Part shown: one piece after another, positions 36,878 through 44,619 of the stretch | Layout: every line of letters starts with the position of its first letter | Numbering within the stretch: the stretch's first letter is position 1 | Assembly: GCF_000378145.1 (NCBI RefSeq) | Contig: NZ_KB899303.1 | Span: forward strand, 1-50,255 | DNA length: 50,255 bases | Source: Saccharibacillus kuerlensis DSM 22868 | Lineage (GTDB): Bacteria; Bacillota; Bacilli; Paenibacillales; Paenibacillaceae | Reading direction: 5' to 3' | The notes under the pieces: model-generated | Told to the model about the DNA's origin: nothing | Seen by the model: only the letters and a program-made list of their open reading frames with translations | The model's database searches: none | Translations under genes and position numbers: made by a program

Positions 36878-38470
36878 TTGAATCCGGAAAGCGACCTGGA
36901 GCTAAAATATGAAGCGCTGACCGATCTACTGCCGGGAATCGCATCCAGCGAGACGCCTTCGCAGCTGTTGACCCACGTCTTCAATTGTATGAATAAATAT
37001 TTCGGCTTGGATTTTCTGTTGAACTACTGGATGGAAGAACGGTTCCCTTATCGTCTCCAGCTGATCCATCACCGTGGTGTGACGGATGCGGAAGCTGAAG
37101 CCCTGCTGTCGCTCGATCAGGGTCAGACAATCTGCGGAACGGTGATCCAGTCCAATCAGAATTATATTGGCGAACAAATTCAAGAAACTTCCGATTTCCA
37201 CGGTCGCATCCTGCGCCAAATGGGAGTTCAGCGCTATGCCTGTTTCCTGCTTGCCCTCCCCGGACAAGAGCGTCCGTTCACATTGGGCTTTGGCTCGCGT
37301 ACCGGCGACCGATTTGCTCCTGCCGAGCTGGAAATTCTGCATTTGCTCGTCTCGCAGCTCGTCCACACTTTCCATCGAATCGGCAAAATGGAAAGTCTGG
37401 AACGTCAAAATGCAGCGCTTGCCGACACCAATCGTTTCCTCTCTTCTTCGGAAAATCGCTTCGCTGCCATTTTCGCCGCCAGTCCGCATCCTATGCTGAT
37501 CACCACACTGGAAAATCACGAAGTGATCGAAGCCAACGATGCTTTCCTTCTGCTGCTCGGCATTACAAGACGCGATATGGAGCTGCGTTATGGAGAGCTG
37601 ATCCGGGGCAATGAGCTGATGGCGCAGCTGCCTGATTCGGAGGAGAGCTCTACTGTACCGGAAGGCGTCAGCCGCGAAGTGAAGTTTACTAATCATGTCG
37701 GTGAAGAAAAAGTTTGTATTCTGCGCACCGTAAGACTGGATTTCAACGGCGAACTGCTGCTGCTCACCATGATCAGCGACCTGACCGAACATAAGCAGTA
37801 CGAACACGAACTGCAGCGTCTGTCTCAGCTCCATCTGGTTGGCGAAGTAGCGGCGGGCATCGGGCATGAAGTGCGCAATCCGATGACGACCGTACGCGGC
37901 TTCCTCCAATTAATGCTGATGCAGGGCAAAAACACGCTGGAACCGGCCTATCTTCAAGTCATGATCGAAGAACTGGACCGCGCTAACCAGATCATCACGG
38001 AATTCCTCTCGCTCGCCAAGGATCATATGGTGCAGCTGAAGCAGGAAAATCTGAATGATCTGATCCGTAAAATTCTGCCGCTGATCGAAGCCGATGCTTC
38101 CGTCACCGGCAGGATCATTACCACCCATCTTACGCCGGTCGAACCGGTTGAGATGGACAGCAAGCAGATTACACAGCTGATTCTCAACTTTGTCCGCAAC
38201 GCGGTGGAAGCGACCGGAGAGAACGGATGGATTCAGTTGAAGACGTATATGCAGGATGGCTGTACCGTACTTGTCGTCGAAGACAACGGTCCTGGAATCC
38301 CGGCGGATGTCATCGAACAGATCTGGAAACCTTTCTATACGACCAAAGATAACGGCTCCGGTCTCGGACTTGCCATCTGCTTCAGTATCGCCAACAAGCA
38401 CGGCGCTTCTGTCGATCTGTCGACTGGCAAGGAAGGCACCGCGTTCTATGTTCGATTCCGGCCGAATTAA
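36878..38470 (+). CDS. Sensor histidine kinase (GAF-PAS-HisKA-HATPase), soluble
   Basis: A 530-residue kinase without membrane helices: an N-terminal GAF-like domain (about 10-175), a PAS domain (about 188-300; ENRFAAIFAASPHPMLITT), HisKA with phospho-His330 in GIGHEVRNPMTTVRGFLQLM, and HATPase_c with the N-box NFVRNAVEAT, DNGPGIP, FYTTKDNGSGLGLAI. The HisKA box is of the sporulation-kinase/KinA-E kind, so entry into sporulation is one possible output. No response regulator is adjacent, so it is an orphan kinase. The start is TTG at 36878, preceded by GAGGTGA. Confidence 0.9.
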   Translation: MNPESDLELKYEALTDLLPGIASSETPSQLLTHVFNCMNKYFGLDFLLNYWMEERFPYRLQLIHHRGVTDAEAEALLSLDQGQTICGTVIQSNQNYIGEQIQETSDFHGRILRQMGVQRYACFLLALPGQERPFTLGFGSRTGDRFAPAELEILHLLVSQLVHTFHRIGKMESLERQNAALADTNRFLSSSENRFAAIFAASPHPMLITTLENHEVIEANDAFLLLLGITRRDMELRYGELIRGNELMAQLPDSEESSTVPEGVSREVKFTNHVGEEKVCILRTVRLDFNGELLLLTMISDLTEHKQYEHELQRLSQLHLVGEVAAGIGHEVRNPMTTVRGFLQLMLMQGKNTLEPAYLQVMIEELDRANQIITEFLSLAKDHMVQLKQENLNDLIRKILPLIEADASVTGRIITTHLTPVEPVEMDSKQITQLILNFVRNAVEATGENGWIQLKTYMQDGCTVLVVEDNGPGIPADVIEQIWKPFYTTKDNGSGLGLAICFSIANKHGASVDLSTGKEGTAFYVRFRPN

Positions 38471-38690
38471 TCGGATACCCGGTCTTCCTACTGCGCAAAT
38501 GAATACAAAAATGCCGCATGAAGGCCAAAAAAAGCGGCCGACCAGGCTCACTCAATCGTGATCTTACATTGAAAATTCATTGTCAATGTCAGACTCACTC
38601 TTCTTTTTTCTTTAAGAAGTCGCCTTTTCCGGTGGCTTTTTTCTTTTGATTGAAAAACGTCTCACCTGCGTAAAAAGTGGCTTGGGCAGA

Positions 38691-38797
38691 GGGAGCGTTC
38701 ATGAAGGAGCGAAGCGTTCGCCTTTGCAATCGGGAAGCCTCCATCTCCATCTCATCCCACTTCCCGATTGCAACAAGCGACCGTAATGAACGCTCCC
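38691..38797 (+). repeat. Structured intergenic repeat element, copy B
   Basis: A 107-nt element closely related to 23986-24094. The outer stem is a perfect 12 bp: GGGAGCGTTCAT (38691-38702) / ATGAACGCTCCC (38786-38797). The inner stem is a perfect 14 bp: TTGCAATCGGGAAG (38724-38737) / CTTCCCGATTGCAA (38760-38773). A small hairpin GCGAA-gcg-TTCGC (38709-38721) sits on the left side, and the right-side loop carries ACAAGCGACCG. Compared with copy A the stems differ in sequence but remain paired, while the loops are conserved. Same orientation as copy A. Confidence 0.78.
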
Positions 38798-38843
38798 GGC
38801 GCCCTTCCCGCTGTACACCCACCTGCAGACTTTTCCAAACAAA

Positions 38844-38869
38844 AAAGCCGCCGGAACCCCGGCGGCTTT
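38844..38869 (-). terminator. Terminator of the DUF6953-like gene
   Basis: An 11-bp stem AAAGCCGCCGG / CCGGCGGCTTT with loop AACC; on the minus strand followed by TTTTTTG. It starts within a few bases of the stop codon. Confidence 0.85.
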
Positions 38870-38875
38870 CTTCAA

Positions 38876-39133
38876 TCATCCTATCCATCCCCACATAAAC
38901 CCGTCACGATCCCAAGAAATGCTTCCGCGGTGCAGCTTGCGGAACTCTTTTTTGACTTCCTTTTCAAGCGACGCATTGCCGTTCTCATTGACGAAAATAA
39001 AAGATTCGCCGAAATGTTCACGGATGTGGGCGATCGCTTCCTCCTGCCTCAAAATACCGCGAAAACGAATCTCTTCGACCATCCATTCCGCGACCTGCTT
39101 GGCAGTCATTTCCGTCCCTTGCTGTTCACTCAT
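38876..39133 (-). CDS. Small DUF6953-like protein
   Basis: An 85-residue soluble protein. The sequence MTAKQVAEWMVEEIRFRGILRQEEAIAHIREHFGESFIFVNENGN, followed by KEVKKEFRKLHRGSISWDRD, matches the winged-helix-like DUF6953 family, whose function is unknown. The start at 39133 (MSEQQG) is 6 nt after GGAGG; the ATG at 39139 is almost touching that site, and the open frame further upstream lacks support. Confidence 0.72.
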   Translation of the reverse strand: MSEQQGTEMTAKQVAEWMVEEIRFRGILRQEEAIAHIREHFGESFIFVNENGNASLEKEVKKEFRKLHRGSISWDRDGFMWGWIG

Positions 39134-39216
39134 GTCCATCCTCCTGCTCCCGTCCGCCGGTAGGTTCTTCCTCTCCATATGGACGGCTTTTCCTCTACTA
39201 TACCCGATATTGACGT

Positions 39217-39561
39217 TTACTTCAGAATTTCAACGTTCGGCATAAACGGAAGAGGCTGTGTTTTGCCGCCGACCGCATTCATCACGCCGATGATCATGTA
39301 TCCCAAGCCGGCCAGATTGAAGAACGGAATCAGCAGCCAGCCGATGAACGGAATTAGACCAAGAACGAAATTCCCGGCAAACATCGCCAACAGGAACACC
39401 AGACTCTGATTGGCATGGTACATGGCAAAACGGGAATTGCGAGCAGCCAGCAGCGGCAGGAAAAACAGAAGATAGGACAGCGCCGCTATCGCCTTATTGT
39501 TCTCCTTATCCTCCATATCACTCAGTTCGTTCCGCAGGTCGTACGGATTTGGGTTTTGCAT
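39217..39561 (-). CDS. DUF4870/Tic20-like small membrane protein
   Basis: A 114-residue membrane protein with three to four helices: an N-terminal acidic part, ALSYLLFFLPLLA (28-40), FAMYHANQSLVFLLAMFAGNFVLGLIPFIGWLLIPFFNLAGLGYMIIGV (45-93). The HANQSL motif before the second helix is typical of DUF4870 proteins. Function unknown. ATG follows GAGAGGAG. Confidence 0.75.
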   Translation of the reverse strand: MQNPNPYDLRNELSDMEDKENNKAIAALSYLLFFLPLLAARNSRFAMYHANQSLVFLLAMFAGNFVLGLIPFIGWLLIPFFNLAGLGYMIIGVMNAVGGKTQPLPFMPNVEILK

Positions 39562-39776
39562 TGTTCAATCTCCTCTCAATTTTGGATATCCGAATCTGTG
39601 GGAGGCCTAGACGCTTCTCTGATCGTCGCCTGCTGTCTAACTTGATATACGCCGGGAATAGTGCCTAGTTTCATTCTTTGATTAAATTTTCAACTTTTAT
39701 TTTTATAGAAATCTAATCTTCAATTATGAATTTTTAGTCAAGCACTTGCTTTTTATCAGTAAGTTCTTTATATTTA

Positions 39777-39806
39777 TTGACATATCAATCTTTGATGTAT
39801 CAATCA
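39777..39806. promoter_or_regulatory. Candidate MarR operator and promoter of the regulator gene
   Basis: Two 12-bp near-palindromes in tandem, TTGACATATCAA (39777-39788) and TTGATGTATCAA (39792-39803; 5-bp arms TTGAT/ATCAA), 28 bp upstream of the MarR start. TTGACA at 39777-39782 also reads as a -35 box. Likely autoregulation by the MarR protein. Confidence 0.5.
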
Positions 39807-39830
39807 TTATTGCGAAAGGGGAGGCTGCAG

Positions 39831-40256
39831 ATGTGTCCGGTCACACCAGAAACATGCATTTTAGAAAAACTTCAGCTGCTTAACAACCGTATGGAAACTG
39901 CATTTTCCGGCTGTGCCGGTATCAGTGCATCCCGCTTTCGGCTGCTGCAGGAGCTGTTCACCGCCGAAGAAATCGGCCAGACTGCTCTGCAGAAGCTGCT
40001 TGGCATCGATGGTGCCGCTGTTACCCGTCATCTGAAGCAGCTTGAGACTCAGGGCTTCGTCGCACGCCGCAGCAGTCCGGAAGATAACCGGATTACACTC
40101 GTCCGTCTTACCGAGATCGGACGAGCTCATATCGACGGCTATGTGCGGGAAAAGTCGCGTCTGATCGAAGGGCTGCTGCACGGCTTCGATGTCGAAGAGC
40201 GACGGGTGCTGGCAAGTATGCTGGATCGGATGCACCGCAATGCCGAGACCCTCTAA
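39831..40256 (+). CDS. MarR-family regulator with N-terminal cysteines
   Basis: A 141-residue winged-helix regulator. Cys residues at 2, 9 and 28 lie in or near the N-terminal dimerisation helix, the position at which thiol-based MarR sensors respond to electrophiles or oxidants. The winged helix reads IGQTALQKLLGIDGAAVTRHLKQLETQGFVARRSSPEDNRITLVRLT. ATG at 39831 is 6 nt after GGGGAGG; the open frame before it contains the operator region and is not coding. The nitroreductase follows after 28 bp, so both are probably in one autoregulated transcript, comparable to the quinone-responsive YodB/MhqR systems of B. subtilis. Confidence 0.85.
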   Translation: MCPVTPETCILEKLQLLNNRMETAFSGCAGISASRFRLLQELFTAEEIGQTALQKLLGIDGAAVTRHLKQLETQGFVARRSSPEDNRITLVRLTEIGRAHIDGYVREKSRLIEGLLHGFDVEERRVLASMLDRMHRNAETL

Positions 40257-40284
40257 ATTATTACAAAAAGGAGCTGTTCCTACT

Positions 40285-40923
40285 ATGAGCAGTGTACAAA
40301 AAGTTCAAGATTTCCTGGAAGTTGTTAAGAGCCGCCGTTCGGTGCGCTACTACGATTCGTCGGTCAAGATCAGCCGTGAAGAAATGACGCAAATGCTTGA
40401 AGAATCCGTGCTCGCCCCTTCGTCCGTCAATACACAGCCATGGCGTTTTGTCGTGATTGAAAGCCCGGAAGCCAAAGCCAAGCTGCTGCCATTGGCGAAA
40501 TTCAACGGCAATCAGGTCGAGACTTCCTCCGCTGTCATCGCCGTATTCGGCGATCTGAATTTCGCGGATTATATGGAAGAGATTTTCGGTAAAGCTGTTG
40601 AACTGGGCCATATGCCGCAGGATGTTATGGAAAAGCAGCTTGCCAGCTACAGTTCGTACTTCGAATCCTTGCCAGTCGAATTGAAACGCGACTCCGTCCT
40701 GATCGATGCTGCTCTTGTCTCGATGCAGTTTATGCTCGTCGCCCGCGCGCACGGTTACGACACCAATCCGATTGGCGGCTATGAGAAAGATCAGATTGCC
40801 GAAGCGTTCGGTCTGGATCCGGAGCGTCACGTACCGGTTATGCTGATCTCGGTCGGCAAAGCAGCGAAAGCGGGACACTCCTCCGCACGCCTGGACATTG
40901 CCCGCACGACAGAATGGCGCTAA
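40285..40923 (+). CDS. Nitroreductase family protein
   Basis: A 212-residue FMN-dependent nitroreductase. VKSRRSVRYYDSSVKISREEMTQMLEESVLAPSSVNTQPWRFVVI (16-60) is the FMN-binding N-terminus; AALVSMQFMLVARAHGYDTNPIGGY supplies the second FMN segment. These enzymes reduce quinones or nitroaromatics with NAD(P)H, often by two electrons, which avoids radical formation. ATG at 40285 follows AAAAAGGAG. It follows a Cys-rich MarR regulator by 28 bp and precedes a small ABM protein, which suggests a role in handling quinones or electrophiles. Confidence 0.9.
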   Translation: MSSVQKVQDFLEVVKSRRSVRYYDSSVKISREEMTQMLEESVLAPSSVNTQPWRFVVIESPEAKAKLLPLAKFNGNQVETSSAVIAVFGDLNFADYMEEIFGKAVELGHMPQDVMEKQLASYSSYFESLPVELKRDSVLIDAALVSMQFMLVARAHGYDTNPIGGYEKDQIAEAFGLDPERHVPVMLISVGKAAKAGHSSARLDIARTTEWR

Positions 40924-40946
40924 GCTTTAAATAAGCCCATCCCACC

Positions 40947-40985
40947 CGTTAACCGAGTCAAACATTCAATTTAACTCGGTTAACG
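40947..40985. repeat. 12-bp inverted repeat between nitroreductase and ABM gene
   Basis: CGTTAACCGAGT (40947-40958) / ACTCGGTTAACG (40974-40985), perfect, with a 15-nt loop. There is no T-run after it; it ends 8 bp before the AAGGAGG of the next gene. Possible roles: transcript processing or stability hairpin, a partial terminator, or an operator. Confidence 0.7.
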
Positions 40986-41006
40986 CATTACAAGGAGGAA
41001 TATCAA

Positions 41007-41306
41007 ATGATTATTATTCATGCAACTTTTCACGTAAACCCTGCCAAAGAAGAAACATTTCTGAATGAAATGAAATCGCTGGTTGCCGGTTCGCAGGCTG
41101 AAGAAGGCAACATCGTGTACGATCTGCATAAAGCTGTCGGTCAAGACAACGTCTATACGATGGTTGAAGTATGGCGCGATCAGGAAGCAACTGCTGTGCA
41201 TAACAAAACCGAGCATTTCACGAAATTTGTTGCCAGCGCCAGCGAATACCTGACCGCTCCTCTGGAAGTCAAAGCATTCACAGGCGAAGAACTGACACTG
41301 TCTTAA
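41007..41306 (+). CDS. Putative quinol monooxygenase (ABM domain)
   Basis: A 99-residue ABM-domain protein of the YgiN type: MIIIHATFHVNPAKEETFLNEM, EEGNIVYDLHKAVGQDNVYTMVEVWRDQEATAVHNKTEHF with the conserved His, and a C-terminal PLEVKAF strand. Small dimeric proteins of this type oxidise quinols without a metal cofactor. Being encoded after a nitroreductase supports a part in quinone turnover. Strong ribosome site AAGGAGG. A hairpin lies just upstream and a terminator just downstream. Confidence 0.83.
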   Translation: MIIIHATFHVNPAKEETFLNEMKSLVAGSQAEEGNIVYDLHKAVGQDNVYTMVEVWRDQEATAVHNKTEHFTKFVASASEYLTAPLEVKAFTGEELTLS

Positions 41307-41365
41307 TGCTGTGGAAGCGGCCTCCCTGCTGAAAGTGCCGACTTCCAATATAAATGAACACAGCA

Positions 41366-41406
41366 AAAAGCCCTCAATCGCCGTTTCCCGGCAGATGAGG
41401 GCTTTT
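41366..41406. terminator. Bidirectional terminator
   Basis: An 11-bp stem AAAAGCCCTCA / TGAGGGCTTTT with a 19-nt loop; T-runs on both strands serve the converging ABM gene (plus) and small membrane protein gene (minus). Confidence 0.8.
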
Positions 41407-41470
41407 CCTTATGCTTTTTCACCGTTTGGCTCAACCGACTGCCCGAATTGATCAAACGTTTAACGGACGT

Positions 41471-41797
41471 TTAATAGTATCTACGCTGCTGAACGCCCCG
41501 TGTGTCGGTACGAGGTCCTTGAAAAGCATTGACCAGCAAAGCAATACCGCTTGCAAGGTGCAGTGCCCAGCCTATAAACGGAATCCAGGCTAACAGCGAT
41601 GTAATGATACCGAGTACCGGACCATAGAAGGGTACACGCTCGCGAAGCGTGAATACCAATGCAGCGGCATGCAGCAGGAACATAAATCCGAGCACGCCCC
41701 AGCCCGTTGCAAGCACGAACCATCCGCCAAGAACCGGAATAGCCAGCAGCAGTTCGCAGACCCCCGCTATCAGCAGCAAAACTCTTGATATTGACAT
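41471..41797 (-). CDS. Small membrane protein of unknown function
   Basis: A 108-residue protein with four hydrophobic segments (about 4-22, 24-50, 58-76, 77-92) and a short basic tail RTDTRGVQQRRYY. No family is recognised. ATG follows GGAAGGAGG closely, so it is a well-translated gene. Confidence 0.7.
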   Translation of the reverse strand: MSISRVLLLIAGVCELLLAIPVLGGWFVLATGWGVLGFMFLLHAAALVFTLRERVPFYGPVLGIITSLLAWIPFIGWALHLASGIALLVNAFQGPRTDTRGVQQRRYY

Positions 41798-41956
41798 AAG
41801 TTTCTCCTCCTTCCCCTATAAAATGAATAAAACTGTCTGTGTGATCTGCTTCTTATTACGGGCGATCTTCCGGAAGGTTTCTTTTTCCATACGTTTCTTT
41901 TTCATTTAAAAATTCGCTACTCTGTCTTCAGCACATCTGATGCATTCGTTTAAAAT

Positions 41957-42985
41957 TTAATTGTTCAGATACCGTCTTGCTCCGGCAAACTCCTTGGCGT
42001 AGCTGGCTGTGGAGATCGGAATGATCTCTACCGTTTTGCCAGCCTTTGGCGCATGCATCATTTTCCCGCCTCCGATGTACATGGACACATGATGGACTTT
42101 ACCTTTGCCGTTTTGGTAAGCGAAGAACATGAGATCGCCCGGCTGCATATCCGCCTTTGCTACCGATTTACCCGCCAGCGCCTGTTCCGAAGCGTCGCGC
42201 GGCAGCAAAATGCCATAATAGCGGTAGATCGCTCCCGTAAACCCAGAGCAGTCGAATCCGTAGGCGGATGTGCCTGCCCAGAGATAAGGAAGTCCAAGGA
42301 ACGCTTTGCCGGTCTCAACGAGCTGCGTGCCTGTCGGCTGTTTCTCCGTTTGGCCGGCTTCCAGCAGCTTCACATCGGAAGTTCGCAGCAGCGCGTACCC
42401 GTACCGCGGCGCATCGACCTTGATCCAGCCTTTATGCTCGGAAACGACTGGCAGGCGTGTTCCGAAGCTCAGCTCCAACAACTTGGTAGATCCGTTCGTT
42501 TTATATAAGTTAGCGGTCTTGGAAGCAACCACGACTTCGGCCGCTGCCTTTCGGTCCACACGGACGGCCGGGCTGGCGGAAACTTCCGCCAACTGTACCT
42601 CGGGCATCCAACCCGGGTAGCCCTGACTGTTCTTGGCGGTAGACTGTTCGACGACTGCGACTTGAACCCAGTTTCCTTTGCGCTGCAGCACTTTGACTTC
42701 CTGGCCGTACAGCGCTTGCGTTTCGGTCTTTCCAGTCAGCCATCGGCGCTTCTCGGTCGTATTCATCGCGGAAGTCCAGGCTCTAAGATCGACATTTTTA
42801 CCAAGCGACGGAAGATCGAGCTTGCGGTGAATACCCGGCGATTTCCAGAGTGTTGCCGCAGGGACGGCGATCACCTGCTTCTTGGATGCGGCGGCCGAAG
42901 CCTGATTTGGTGCGACAGGCAGCAGCATCAGCATAAGCAGTGTCGCAACTGCAATCAGGATGCTTCGGTGCATGATTTTTCTCAT
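41957..42985 (-). CDS. Secreted NlpC/P60 endopeptidase with SH3 domains
   Basis: A 342-residue secreted protein. Signal peptide 1-32 (NQASA/AAS), two SH3-like domains (about 38-135 and 150-208), and a C-terminal NlpC/P60 domain (about 220-342) with the catalytic Cys246 in FDCSGF, His299 in KVHHVSMYIG and His311. Layout and length resemble YkfC-type gamma-D-glutamyl-L-diamino-acid endopeptidases, which cut peptidoglycan stem peptides; a free N-terminal amino acid requirement cannot be judged here. A possible later start is MHRSIL. No ykf-type neighbour genes are present. A hairpin lies upstream at the melA end. Confidence 0.9.
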   Translation of the reverse strand: MRKIMHRSILIAVATLLMLMLLPVAPNQASAAASKKQVIAVPAATLWKSPGIHRKLDLPSLGKNVDLRAWTSAMNTTEKRRWLTGKTETQALYGQEVKVLQRKGNWVQVAVVEQSTAKNSQGYPGWMPEVQLAEVSASPAVRVDRKAAAEVVVASKTANLYKTNGSTKLLELSFGTRLPVVSEHKGWIKVDAPRYGYALLRTSDVKLLEAGQTEKQPTGTQLVETGKAFLGLPYLWAGTSAYGFDCSGFTGAIYRYYGILLPRDASEQALAGKSVAKADMQPGDLMFFAYQNGKGKVHHVSMYIGGGKMMHAPKAGKTVEIIPISTASYAKEFAGARRYLNN

Positions 42986-43063
42986 GAGGTTCTCGTTCCT
43001 TCCTTACTGCAGGATATGGAAATTCAACTCCAATTCTAACAAACGAACGAGGGAAATACAGTA

Positions 43064-43102
43064 GGAAAAACCGGTCGTTTCGATTGTAATCGGTCTTTAA
43101 CC
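43064..43102 (-). terminator. Possible terminator of the GH4 gene
   Basis: On the minus strand, after the GH4 stop, GACCGATT, a loop and AAACGACCGG are followed by TTTTTCC. Pairing is imperfect. Confidence 0.35.
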
Positions 43103-43111
43103 TCTCCCTAA

Positions 43112-44464
43112 TTATGACTTCACAACATTTATCTGCAAATATCTATCAGAATACGGGTGCAGCTCTCCATCAAATGCTGGCAGCCAGTCTCCATGCGCTT
43201 CGATTAGGTCGTCGCACAGCGAAACGATATCGTCGATCGACAGCTCGGCCGCGGTATGCGGATCAAGCATCGCCGCGTGATAGACATGTTCCCTTTTCCC
43301 GGTCAAAGCCGCTTCAATCGTCAGACGCTGCGTATTGATGTTCGTCTGATTCAGAGCGGCCAACTGCGGAGGCAGAGCGCCGACATACGTCGGGTTGACG
43401 CCGGAAGCATCGACCAGGCAGGGAACCTCAACGCATGCATCCTGCGGCAGATTGGTGATCAGACCTGTATTCATGACATTGCCAGCGATCTTGAACGGCA
43501 CGTCCGTTTCCATCGCTTCAAGAATGCGCGATGCGTATTCCAGACTGCGTGTATGCTCGAGCGATTCGCTGTTCATCAAGCCGTCCCGCATTTCGCCCCA
43601 TTCGCGGATCTGGTTCACGCAGCGGCGCGGATATTCATCGAGTGGGATATTGAAGCGCTCAATCAATTCGGGATAGTTCTTTTTAATAAAATAAGGATGA
43701 TATTCGGCATTATGCTCAGAAGATTCTGTCACATAATAGCCGAATCGGTTCATCAGCTCGAAGCGAACCATATCGTGATGCTTCTCCTTCTGCTTCTCGG
43801 CCGCGCGGCGTTTGATCTCCGGATATAAGTCCTCGCCGTCCTGCGTTACTTCGAGCAGCCAAGCCATATGGTTGATCCCCGCTATCTTGGCTCTCACGTT
43901 TGTCGGATCCATATTCAGATTGGCGAACAAATCCGGAATACAGTGCTGCACGCTGTGACAGAGACCGACCGTCTTGATGCCGCCTGCCGTATTCATGACG
44001 CTTGTCAGCACCGCCATCGGATTGGTGTAGTTCAAGAACCAGGCATCCGGGCAAAGCTCGCGCATATCGGCGGCAATATCCAGCATAACGGGGATTGTAC
44101 GCAAATTTCGGAAAATACCGCCGATCCCAAGCGTATCCGCGATCGTCTGACGCAGCCCGTATTTCTTGGGGACTTCAAAATCCGTAATTGTACATGGATC
44201 ATAGCCGCCGACCTGAATGGCATTAATCACGTACTTGGCTCCCTGCAGCGCTTCCCTGCGATCGCTGTAGGACTTGATGACGCATCTGCTTCCCGCCGTC
44301 TGCTTCATGGCATGAAGCAAGGTTTCGGACTCATTCAATCGGGTCTGATCAATATCAAACAGTGCCAATTCGAAGCTCTGCAGCGCTGGAGTCAGCATAA
44401 TATCCCCCAGTACATTGCGTACGAAAACCGTGCTTCCTGCACCGATAAACGTAATCTTTTCCAT
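43112..44464 (-). CDS. melA: GH4 alpha-galactosidase (MelA/AglA type)
   Basis: A 450-residue NAD+- and Mn2+-dependent glycosidase. FIGAGSTVFVRNVLGDI (6-22) is the Rossmann NAD motif; NYTNPMAVL (145-153), GLCHSVQ (Cys169, His170) and GINHMAW (His199) are the metal and active-site residues. GH4 enzymes open the glycoside by an oxidation-elimination route in the cytoplasm. Segments such as SVQHC and GGYDPCTITDFEVPKKYGLRQTIADTLG fit alpha-galactosidases of this family. The start at 44464 is 9 nt after AAGGAGG; upstream open frame is not supported. Divergent from an AraC-type regulator, with a cre-like site between, implying melibiose/raffinose-type regulation. Confidence 0.92.
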   Translation of the reverse strand: MEKITFIGAGSTVFVRNVLGDIMLTPALQSFELALFDIDQTRLNESETLLHAMKQTAGSRCVIKSYSDRREALQGAKYVINAIQVGGYDPCTITDFEVPKKYGLRQTIADTLGIGGIFRNLRTIPVMLDIAADMRELCPDAWFLNYTNPMAVLTSVMNTAGGIKTVGLCHSVQHCIPDLFANLNMDPTNVRAKIAGINHMAWLLEVTQDGEDLYPEIKRRAAEKQKEKHHDMVRFELMNRFGYYVTESSEHNAEYHPYFIKKNYPELIERFNIPLDEYPRRCVNQIREWGEMRDGLMNSESLEHTRSLEYASRILEAMETDVPFKIAGNVMNTGLITNLPQDACVEVPCLVDASGVNPTYVGALPPQLAALNQTNINTQRLTIEAALTGKREHVYHAAMLDPHTAAELSIDDIVSLCDDLIEAHGDWLPAFDGELHPYSDRYLQINVVKS

Positions 44465-44509
44465 TCCATTCAGCCTCCTTGTTTGCGGTTCGTTTCTGCT
44501 TCCACTATA

Positions 44510-44525
44510 ACGATAGCGCTTACAA
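44510..44525. promoter_or_regulatory. cre-like site between melA and the AraC gene
   Basis: ACGATAGCGCTTACAA matches 14 of 16 positions of WTGNAARCGYWWWCAW, 46 bp upstream of the melA start. CcpA repression of melA is inferred. Confidence 0.55.
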
Positions 44526-44619
44526 GAAGACATGGAGTAATGGCAGGTGTTTTTGTTATAATGCATGAATACAGATTGGTTTTTTGTTTATCGATTCGCA
44601 TCGAAAGGAGAGCGCTGCT

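Larger units (their letters stand above)
38471..38875. other. 405-bp convergent intergenic region with repeat element and terminators
   Basis: Holds a possible plus-strand terminator (about 38616-38641: AGTCGCC, loop, GGTGGCT then TTTTTT), the structured repeat copy B (38691-38797), and the minus-strand terminator at 38844-38869. No gene seen. Confidence 0.6.

Noticed and set aside
41957-42985. Part of a ykf-type murein-peptide operon
   Set aside because: The enzyme resembles YkfC, but none of the accompanying epimerase or transport genes is adjacent.
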